From Campylobacteraceae bacterium (GTDB lineage Bacteria; Campylobacterota; Campylobacteria; Campylobacterales; Sulfurovaceae): a stretch of DNA of 8,774 bases. Below, piece by piece: positions 1 through 6,400 of this stretch (positions are counted from its first letter, which is position 1; each line of letters starts with the position of its first letter). The notes under the pieces were generated by a model, which was not told where the DNA came from, made no database searches, and saw nothing but the letters and a program-made list of their open reading frames with translations. The translations under genes and the position numbers were made by a program. The stretch lies in assembly GCA_027030605.1 (NCBI GenBank), contig JALVEV010000207.1, positions 1 through 8,774 on the forward strand, in the 5' to 3' direction.

Positions 1-435
1 ATCTAAAAAAGCCATTAGCAACTCATCTGAACAGGCTTTAAAGTTTTTAGTTCCCTCCCGTCTAAAAAGATAGCCTATTTGACGTCTACTCAACTCTACA
101 CCTGCTAAAGCAAATAAGATAACTAGCTCATGCTCTTTTAGATTCATAGCTACTCGTACCTTTTTTAAGATAAGATTGTTAGTTAAAGGAAGAGCCTCAT
201 CATCTCTTGCAACTTTATCACTTACTCCTCTCTTTAGCAAAATCAACCCATCTAAAAAGACCCCTAACTCCTCATAAGTGGCTTTAGCATAACCTCTATC
301 GTAACGACGCTTCATAATACTCTCTAAACGCTCTTTTGTCATTTGATACTCAGCTAACTCATAAGCCTTTATCATATCTTCATAACTTAAAGAGAGTGCC
401 TTTTTTAACTTAAAAAGAATATCATTAATTTGCAT
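1..435 (-). CDS. yehS: DUF1456 / YehS-family protein, 3' end cut by window edge
   Basis: I translated this directly; 145 codons run open from ATG at 435 to the left edge, so the C-terminus (probably only 10-20 residues) is missing. It shows the two-repeat layout of DUF1456 (E. coli YehS): repeat 1 at about residues 4-70 (NDILFKLKKAL ... FLDGLILLKRG) and repeat 2 at about 86-145 (NNLILKKVRVAMNLK ... KNFKACSDELLMAFLD). The N-N-x-I/L-L-K-K start of the second repeat and the C-x-D-x-x-L-x-x-F-L end are the signatures I relied on. The family is small, cytoplasmic and without an established biochemical role. The start codon sits one base after the stop of the upstream gene (TAA-G-ATG), so it is probably translated from the same message; a weak AAGAG lies about 9 bases upstream. 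It has no obvious link to molybdoenzymes and may simply be the distal passenger of the operon. Family call is fairly sure, function unknown. Confidence 0.85.
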   Translation of the reverse strand, partial: MQINDILFKLKKALSLSYEDMIKAYELAEYQMTKERLESIMKRRYDRGYAKATYEELGVFLDGLILLKRGVSDKVARDDEALPLTNNLILKKVRVAMNLKEHELVILFALAGVELSRRQIGYLFRREGTKNFKACSDELLMAFLD

Positions 436-436
436 C

Positions 437-901
437 TTAGAAATACTCTTTTAAAATCTGAGGGAAAATCTTAATAGTAGCCTCTGCCTTTGCTATCTTC
501 TCTTCAAAAATAGGTGCTGAGTGTGGAAAGTTGTCTGCTATCTCACGATAGATAGCAATCTTCTCTAACATATGGTTCTCCATCGCATCTAAAACAGCCT
601 CCATTCGCTCTTGTGAGACTGCAAACTTCATAAGTAGCTCAAACATACGTTTTCTTGGGTGAATCGCCATTGAGTCCCCTGCTACATTGGCTATCTCTTT
701 AATATCCCAACGTGAAAAGTAGATTCCAGAGACATGTGGAGCTACAATTCTTGCATATAGTGCCTCTGTATATGATGGATAATCTTTTAAATCTACCTCT
801 TCACTCGTTGCACATGAACCATCAGAACAGTACTCCTCACTGCTGTTTGTCATCGCCTCAAACTCGGCTCTTAGTGCCTCTACATCTTTAAAATCTTTCA
901 T
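437..901 (-). CDS. Hypothetical helical protein, 154 aa, with a CX4C motif
   Basis: I do not recognise this protein. Start is ATG at 901, preceded by a good Shine-Dalgarno sequence (AGGAG, five bases before ATG). The first 40 residues are acidic and hold C25-SDGS-C30, the only two cysteines. From about residue 42 on it is predicted mostly helical, with a centre around residues 60-90 (YFSRWDIKEIANVAGDSMA ... RKRMFELLMKF) and a C-terminal pair of amphipathic helices (about 96-123 and 131-153). There is no signal peptide and no membrane segment, so it should be cytoplasmic. It follows the AroE-like gene after a 144-nt gap filled by a palindromic repeat pair, and it directly precedes the DUF1456 gene. 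Its position suggests an accessory role for the respiratory complex, but nothing in the sequence shows what. The CX4C pair could bind a metal or form a disulfide; this is speculation. Confidence 0.8.
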   Translation of the reverse strand: MKDFKDVEALRAEFEAMTNSSEEYCSDGSCATSEEVDLKDYPSYTEALYARIVAPHVSGIYFSRWDIKEIANVAGDSMAIHPRKRMFELLMKFAVSQERMEAVLDAMENHMLEKIAIYREIADNFPHSAPIFEEKIAKAEATIKIFPQILKEYF

Positions 902-928
902 CTATTCTCCTCTTATATTATTGTTCTT

Positions 929-1039
929 CTCGTTCCCAACGTCCTCGTTAGGAATGAATATTGGAATTTGATTTACAAAAAAACTTTGATTAACAAATAT
1001 AACTCTACTATGCATTCCCACCGAGACGGTGGGAACGAG
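929..1039. repeat. Inverted pair of REP-like palindromic repeats
   Basis: Two related 31-32-nt units lie in opposite orientation around a 48-nt AT-rich core. Unit 1 is 929-960 on the plus strand; unit 2 is 1009-1039 on the minus strand. Aligned, they match at 27 of 32 columns, with one single-base gap in the loop. Each folds alone: unit 2 has a perfect 9-bp stem (TTCCCACCG 1015-1023, loop AGA, CGGTGGGAA 1027-1035); unit 1 has an 8-bp stem with one C/A mismatch (933-941 with 946-954, loop TCCT). One stem position differs as an A-T pair in unit 1 and a C-G pair in unit 2, a compensatory change. The layout is that of REP/BIME-type elements, commonly spread by IS200-like RAYT transposases; no transposase is in the window. 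There is no run of T after either stem, so a classical terminator is unlikely. Confidence 0.75.
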
Positions 1040-1045
1040 TGATAT

Positions 1046-1510
1046 TTATACTATTGTCGGAATCAAATCCATATCTATCTTAGCACCATACCAACGGTTA
1101 CTAAGCACCATCATCTTCATAGCAAGTCGTATACGCTCATCAACAAAATCAGGGTTTTCAATGTAAGGTTCTATCTCGTCATCTAAAGAGTACCCTACTA
1201 TCTTACCCTCCTCTACCTCTACAAAATCAACAAAGTTTCTCTTTTGAGCAGACTCATTTAAGCTATCGCAATACTCTAAAACACTTTCACCAAATTCATG
1301 CTCAAGTATCATTCTATTTACTTTTGAGTTTGGAAGACTCTTCATCGTAAAGTCAAAATGCTCCTCTTTTATATTTAGAGCAATCGCTGTAGCGTTAATA
1401 CTATTCTCTTTAAGGCATCGGTTAAAGTATCGACGACAGTTTCCTGTTTGAGCATTAAAACCTAAAATGGTACAGAGCTGAGTGTCAGGTTTTATCTCTT
1501 CTGGTCTCAT
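1046..1510 (-). CDS. AroE (shikimate dehydrogenase) substrate-domain-like protein, catalytic residues lost
   Basis: This 154-aa protein aligns nearly gap-free with the N-terminal substrate-binding domain of shikimate dehydrogenase as I recall E. coli AroE. Residues 12-24 (LCTILGFNAQTGN) match the first strand and loop, 28-58 the following helix-strand-helix, and 91-112 (RNFVDFVEVEEGKIVGYSLDDE) the 'AVNTvv..dGkLvGyNTDG' block. Family-defining residues are mostly replaced: Ser14 is Gly23, Ser16 is Cys25, catalytic Lys65 is Gly74 and Asn86 is Asp95; only Asp102 is kept, as Asp110. The NADP-binding Rossmann domain is absent (154 aa versus about 270), replaced by a short helical tail (122-154). 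A dehydrogenase activity is therefore very unlikely; a ligand-binding or scaffold role is possible. I start at ATG 1510 because AGGGAG lies four bases upstream; a longer frame from GTG 1537 begins inside a palindromic repeat. Fold homology is likely; function is unknown. Confidence 0.72.
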   Translation of the reverse strand: MRPEEIKPDTQLCTILGFNAQTGNCRRYFNRCLKENSINATAIALNIKEEHFDFTMKSLPNSKVNRMILEHEFGESVLEYCDSLNESAQKRNFVDFVEVEEGKIVGYSLDDEIEPYIENPDFVDERIRLAMKMMVLSNRWYGAKIDMDLIPTIV

Positions 1511-1514
1511 ATAT

Positions 1515-1520
1515 CTCCCT
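1515..1520 (-). promoter_or_regulatory. Shine-Dalgarno AGGGAG that decides the AroE-like gene start
   Basis: On the minus strand AGGGAG stands four bases before ATG 1510. The alternative GTG at 1537 lies inside the hairpin repeat at 1528-1549 and would add nine residues of repeat-derived sequence (MSALNRGRY), so the short start is preferred. Confidence 0.7.
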
Positions 1521-1527
1521 CTATTAA

Positions 1528-1549
1528 GGGCAGACACAGAGGTCTGCCC
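1528..1549. repeat. GGGCAGAC palindromic repeat abutting a stop codon
   Basis: An 8-bp perfect stem, GGGCAGAC (1528-1535) and GTCTGCCC (1542-1549), encloses a six-base loop (ACAGAG). It fills almost the whole gap between the 366-aa ferredoxin gene and the AroE-like gene. Read on the minus strand it is preceded by TA-G at 1552-1550, the ferredoxin stop codon, so the element abuts and possibly supplies the end of that gene. It resembles the REP-like 'TAGGGGCAGAC...GTCTGCCC' palindromes I recall from many bacterial genomes. No T-run follows on the transcribed strand, so it is more likely a repeat or mRNA-stability element than a terminator. Confidence 0.72.
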
Positions 1550-2650
1550 CTACATATCTCTTTTTCTTGCATTTGCATGAAGCTCAATCGCCTCCTCCTC
1601 TTCTATTTTACAACGCATACACATCTGCTCTCCACCTTGGTAGGTAAAGTAGTTTCCACACTCATTACAACGCTTAACATCAAAGGTAGCTAGGGTTCTT
1701 TGAGTTGGTTCAAAAAACTCTTTTATCTCAAAACCTGGTTGGAGTTGAATAGCGTTTGGCTCACACACATCGTGACAGAGATGACACTTAACACAGAGCA
1801 TTGCATCAAAGTGAATGAGTGAAAACTTACTATCTGAACTCAATGCCCCTGTTGGACAGATTCGGTAACAGATTTGACAGTTATTACACGACTCATCTAC
1901 AAACTTTTGTGATGTAAAATTAATATCTTCTGTAGCTACCATCTCATAATTTTCAGGCTTCTCAACACGTTTTAAAATAGAGAAGAGAAGTTTTCTTTTG
2001 TCTGGAATCACTTTGTTCTTAATTTTTGAGATATCTCCTAGATTAATACCAAAAGATTTTAACTCATCGGCATCGACAGCTTCATCAAAAGCTTGTTTAC
2101 TCTTGATTGCCCCTTTAAGACTAAAGAGTGAACGTCTACTTGGAATATTTTGCTCTTGCTGGGCAACAATAGCCTCTGTCTCGGCTGATTTAATCAGTAT
2201 CTCTTTGTCACAGAAAGTAGATAAGATAAAATTCGTCTCTTCAATATTCTCTCTAAGCTGATTTTGTAGCTTTGGACTCTCTCCTCCACAGGAACAAGCC
2301 TCAACGTCCATTACAATAGGTTTGTCAGAAGCTATAGCCATTGAGATAAGATGCTCTACACTTAAAACAGATAGACAGCAATATAGGTCTTTTTGACAGA
2401 CAAGCTCACTACTCTCCTCTTCTAAAAATTTGAAGAAGAACTCTATGCTTGAAAAACCTGAAAGCGAAAAAGCCTCTGTCGGACAGACACCCACACACCC
2501 ACCACAAGTAGTACATGCAGAAGGGGTAAAAGCAGGAATGTTGTCAACTATCTCAATAGTATCAACAGGACAAATATCTACACATTTAGTACACTCAGAA
2601 AATTTGGAGGTTGCACGAACACAAGAGGCAACGTCAAATAGCAGATTCAT
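1550..2650 (-). CDS. Poly-ferredoxin with four [4Fe-4S] motifs and a C-terminal zinc-ribbon-like motif
   Basis: This 366-aa cytoplasmic-looking protein has two dicluster ferredoxin modules split by a long linker. The N-terminal module uses C10/C20/C23/C27-P and C46/C49/C52/C56-P; the C-terminal module uses C255/C258/C261/C265-P and C286/C289/C292/C296. A further CX2C-X12-CX2C set (C328, C331, C344, C347) looks like a zinc ribbon or rubredoxin-type site. The linker (about 60-250) has extra cysteines (85, 91, 92, 119, 121, 147) and an internal SRRSLFSLKG at 171-180 that resembles a twin-arginine motif but is far from the N-terminus, so it is not an export signal. Its ATG overlaps the TorD stop (TAATG), pointing to translational coupling. 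It probably shuttles electrons in the cytoplasm or helps mature the molybdoenzyme. The architecture recalls the ferredoxin-like accessory genes near epsilonproteobacterial formate dehydrogenase loci; partner and direction of electron flow are unknown. Confidence 0.85.
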   Translation of the reverse strand: MNLLFDVASCVRATSKFSECTKCVDICPVDTIEIVDNIPAFTPSACTTCGGCVGVCPTEAFSLSGFSSIEFFFKFLEEESSELVCQKDLYCCLSVLSVEHLISMAIASDKPIVMDVEACSCGGESPKLQNQLRENIEETNFILSTFCDKEILIKSAETEAIVAQQEQNIPSRRSLFSLKGAIKSKQAFDEAVDADELKSFGINLGDISKIKNKVIPDKRKLLFSILKRVEKPENYEMVATEDINFTSQKFVDESCNNCQICYRICPTGALSSDSKFSLIHFDAMLCVKCHLCHDVCEPNAIQLQPGFEIKEFFEPTQRTLATFDVKRCNECGNYFTYQGGEQMCMRCKIEEEEAIELHANARKRDM

Positions 2651-3285
2651 TACTTCATCTCTTCTAATTTTTCATTGACATACTCATAGTCACTCAACAT
2701 AAACTCTAAAGTCAACTCTGCCCCATCATGATAGAGTGCTGTTCTTGACTCTCGTTTCATGTTAATAAGGTACATCGGAGCCCAATTAAGTAGATGGTCT
2801 TTTAAGAAACCTCGTTGTACCATTAAAAACTCTCTTATGGCATCTTCATCGTTAGCCTCATAAGCTTTTTTCATGGTATCACAGAGCATATACATAAACT
2901 CTAACTCTACTCCAATATGGTCAGGGCTTACCACTCTAGCCTCTTCAAGTTTTACCTTAAAGTCAAAAGCATCATAGATACTCAAAACAGGATTGTCTCC
3001 ACCACTCTCAATCATCTGGTCATCGCGTGTATAAAATGTCTCATAAGGAACAAGGTGAAGCAACGACAAGTTTGTAAAGTCAACATCTAAATAACGCTCT
3101 TTTAAAATTTTATTGGAGAACTCTTTACGTTTTTCCCACTCTTTATAGTTTGGGAAAAGAGCTAAGATATCTGCATTAGACTCAATCGACTTTAGAAACT
3201 CCTCATCTACCTCTGTCATCATCAATCTTGAAGTTAATGCATAAAGGGTACTACGGTTCTCTATCTCTTCTAGTGTTATGTTCAT
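2650..3285 (-). CDS. TorD/DmsD-family molybdoenzyme chaperone
   Basis: This 211-aa all-helical protein carries TorD-family hallmarks: an LVPYETFYTRDD segment at 78-89, the PDHIGVELEFMYML block at 121-134 and FLKDHLLNWAPMYLINM at 160-176. Family members bind the Tat signal and the apoprotein of a specific molybdoenzyme in the cytoplasm, keep it open for Mo-cofactor insertion and delay export. The client is almost certainly the 1136-aa Tat-signal protein encoded immediately upstream. The frame extends up to TTG 3330 with an in-frame ATG at 3324, but neither has a ribosome site; I chose ATG 3285, where GAAGAGAG stands about six bases upstream and the product starts like normal TorD proteins (MNITLEEIENRSTLYAL). 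The gene is separated from the catalytic gene by 127 nt that contain a hairpin, and it overlaps the next gene by one base. Confidence 0.9.
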   Translation of the reverse strand: MNITLEEIENRSTLYALTSRLMMTEVDEEFLKSIESNADILALFPNYKEWEKRKEFSNKILKERYLDVDFTNLSLLHLVPYETFYTRDDQMIESGGDNPVLSIYDAFDFKVKLEEARVVSPDHIGVELEFMYMLCDTMKKAYEANDEDAIREFLMVQRGFLKDHLLNWAPMYLINMKRESRTALYHDGAELTLEFMLSDYEYVNEKLEEMK

Positions 3286-3379
3286 TGAAACTCTCTTCGT
3301 ATAATTTTTGTAGGATAATATCATTTTCAAAATTAATAGTGTTGAAATTAAAGATATTAATTGTGAAAATCTATTAGTA
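3286..3379 (-). promoter_or_regulatory. AT-rich leader before torD-like gene, possible secondary promoter
   Basis: Between the 3380-3399 hairpin and the TorD start lies an AT-rich stretch. On the minus strand it holds TTGAAA (3330-3325), TATTAT (3320-3315) and AATTAT (3306-3301). TTGAAA and AATTAT are 18 bases apart; TATTAT alone would give a leader of about 20 nt, in keeping with Campylobacterota promoters that need only a -10 box. In such AT-rich DNA these matches are weak evidence, so an internal promoter for the accessory genes is only a possibility. Confidence 0.25.
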
Positions 3380-3399
3380 CGTGAGCATTTCTGCTCACG
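3380..3399. other. Perfect 8-bp hairpin with GAAA tetraloop between catalytic and chaperone genes
   Basis: CGTGAGCA (3380-3387) pairs perfectly with TGCTCACG (3392-3399). On the transcribed minus strand the loop reads GAAA, a stable GNRA tetraloop. It begins 13 bases after the TAG stop of the catalytic subunit gene. No T-run follows (next bases are TACTAATAG), so it is not a standard Rho-independent terminator. A processing or 3'-end stability hairpin, or a REP-like repeat, fits better; it could lower expression of the distal accessory genes relative to B-C-A. Confidence 0.65.
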
Positions 3400-3412
3400 A
3401 TTTGGTAGAAGA

Positions 3413-6400
3413 CTACTCAGTAATATTAACTGTGTAACCTTTTTTAGAGATTTTTGGACCAGTTCTTGGCATATGCATTGGTCTTCTAAGTTTATCTCCA
3501 GCTTGTAGAGGACGTGTTAACTTATCTCTCCATGCTTGGAAGACTTTGAAGTTATTTTCATAGTTTACATAAATGTCTCCAATAGTATCATCTGGACCAG
3601 CTTTTTCAATAATCGCTTTTTGGTGCCATCCATGGTTACCAGCAATTGGGTCTGAGTGTGTTGCCATAACAGCATTTTGCCAAGCACCACTTAGACCATC
3701 CCACCAGATGTTGTCAAGGTCTTTGTTGTACTTTTTAAACTGCCATGTATCACGACGAGCTAACATAGCTTTGTCAAGTCCCTCTTTTGGTTTAAGTGTA
3801 CCAACTTTACCATCCATTGTCATGTCGTAAAGTGGAGCACCAAGTCCCATAACACCTAATTGGTGAGAGAACCCTGGAATATCAACAGCATTTTTAAGCT
3901 TCCATCTTCCTGCATGGTGAGAGTTTGCTAAAACACCTGGCATAGTTGCCTCTGTTGGAACAGCCATAGCAATAAAGTAACCAGACTCAATGTTAGTTAA
4001 TGTATCTACATAAGTAACTTTTATTGCATCACCTTGCTTAATGTTAAGACGTTTTGCATCATCTGTATTTATCCACACTGGGTTATGGTTTTGTGAAATC
4101 TCCATAAGGTGTTTCGAGTTGACTGAACGTGTATGAATGTTGTATGGCAATCTAAAGATTGTATTTACAGCAAACTCATTCTCTTTCTCCATATAATCAT
4201 GGTGAACTTGCGTTACAAGGTGAATCATCTTCTTACGCTCTTCTTTGTTTCTTGGGTAAATTGGCACAGCATACTCTGGCCACTTCCACTCTGCAAACCA
4301 CTCTGAGAAGAACTCAAGTTTTTTACTCAATGTGTGGAAACCTTGAAGAATCTCACCATCAACCTCAATACCAATAGCATGTTTTTCACCCTCATGCTCA
4401 ACTAAAAGTGTTCCAAACTCATCTTTTTCAACCTCATCAACAGGGTACTCATGTCCATGAGCAATATATTTATCACCCTCTTTTTTGAGTGCTCTCTCTT
4501 GTGGTCTATAGATGTTATCCTCTTCTAGCCATGTTCCCATATCTCTCATAAGCTCATAGTTAGGGAACTCTGAGTTAGGGTATTTCTTCTTCGCTGTCTC
4601 TCTAAGGTTTGGAAGGTTATCAAATGCCGCTTGATACCACTCTGCAATACTTACAGCTCTACTTGGGTCTTTTTTAGATGCCCAATATTTTCTAACACCT
4701 AAACTTCCATCAGGGTCAACATAGTCAGTCATTAAGTTTGCCCAGAACTCAACCTCTTCCCAAATCTCACCTAGACCTGAAGCCATGTGTGCCTCTAGTG
4801 TCCCACGTGCTGGGTGTTTTGGTTTCCATCCAAGTTTTTCAAGAGCGACTCTAAGAGCTGGTTGTCTAAAACTTAACCATCTACTTGGTTGTGTTGCTTC
4901 TGAGTGTTGGTCATGACGCTCACCTGCTAGTCCTACAGGAAGAATATATTCACAGTACCAGTTTGTCTCTGACCAAGTTGGTGAGAGGTTAAATGGAAGC
5001 TCAATTTTATCTTCACGTTTAAGTGCTTCAATCCATCTAAATCCATCAGGGTTAATCCAAACTGGATTGTACATTCTTGGACAGTAGACAGCTAGTTTTT
5101 CAGGAACATTAAGCCCTTTTTTGTTCCACTTCTCTCTCCACTCATCATCGAGAAGCATGTGAGGTAAGATGTGACTCATCTCATAGGTACTCAATGGATA
5201 CTCAGGAGGCCAAGCCAACTCATTCCATGCATCAACTTTCTCTGGGTGTTCTCCAGACTCTGTTGCTGCTTCACCTTTACCATTAACAGAGATAACATGC
5301 CAGTGGTGTAGACCAACTCCACCTTTGTCACCTGCCATTGCTCCACGAAGAACAAATGGTAAGAATGCTGAACGAGCAATCATCCAACCACCACGGTGAC
5401 CAATTGGTCCTGCTCTCCAGATATAGGTAGCAACTCTTGCACCTGCATCAATGAACATATCGTAAAGTTTTTCTACTGTTCTAGCTTCAATTTTACACTC
5501 TTCTACAACAAAGTCAAGTGTATATGGTTGGTACATTTCAGAAATCATTTTTATGAAATCTTCATAGCTGTCCCCTGCTGGTACAGATTTAATGTATCCT
5601 TTTTCAACAAGAAGCTTTAAGTACTCTTTGTTGGCCATAAGTCTGTCCCAGTTTACCCAATTTTTTACAAAATTGTGGTTGACCAAGTCATTACCATTGA
5701 TATCTTTTTCATTTAAGATTCGGTTAGCAAGGTAGAGATAGAGTGCTGTCTCTGTTCCTGGATAACATGGAACCCATAGGTCTGCAATACCAGCTGAGTT
5801 AGAGAGACGAGGGTCCATAACAACAAGTTTTGCACCTTTTTTACGAGCCTCTGCAATACGACCTGCTGCTTGTTGGAAGTAGTGACCAGCATCAGCTGCA
5901 TGAGATGATTGTAAGAAAATCAATTTAGCATTTGTCCAGTCTGGTGAGTTTCTATCATCATTTGTCCACTGAATGGTTCCCTCTCTTGCTCCTGCTGAAC
6001 AGATATTTGTGTGAGAATCCCAACCATCAAGACCCATAGACATAGGAACTCTTGGTCCAAATCCATTCTCATTTGGTCGACCAACTTGATAGATAAACAT
6101 GTTTTTAGAGACTTCATCATCACTTTTTACAAGTTCAGCCAGTTTTGAACCAATATCCTTCATGGCATCATCCCATGTACATCGAATCCATTTACCCTCA
6201 CCACGCTTAGAACCTGGTGCTTTTTTCAATGGGAAAGGGATTCTATCTGGGTCATACATTTGTGATTGTGTAGCATACCCTTTAGCACAGTTACGTCCAC
6301 GAGAACCTGGGTGCATTGGGTTACCCATATATTTTCTAACATAGAGGTCTTTTGGGTCATTTGTCTTCTTAAATTCACCAATCTCAACCCATGCAGTCAG

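Noticed and set aside
171..435. Frameshift or pseudogene in the left-edge gene
   Set aside because: My codon-by-codon reading is open from 435 to 1 and shows both DUF1456 repeats intact; it is simply cut by the window end.
929..1039. CRISPR-like repeat-spacer-repeat
   Set aside because: Only two units, in opposite orientation and themselves palindromic, with no further copies; this fits REP/BIME elements, not a CRISPR array.
1998..2678. Plus-strand open frames of 82-87 codons opposite the poly-ferredoxin gene
   Set aside because: Antisense to a gene with well-ordered cysteine motifs; the translations are low-complexity Ser/Leu-rich and show no family features.
3286..3330. Longer TorD start at TTG 3330 or ATG 3324
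   Set aside because: No ribosome site upstream, and the added 13-15 residues do not resemble TorD N-termini; ATG 3285 has a GA-rich site and a family-like start.
3380..3399. Rho-independent terminator ending the B-C-A transcript
   Set aside because: The stem is strong but no T-run follows on the transcribed strand.
3573..6344. Several open frames of 62-85 codons on both strands inside the catalytic subunit gene
   Set aside because: They overlap a continuous 1136-aa gene with intact domain motifs, have no recognisable products or ribosome sites, and are shadows of its codon pattern.
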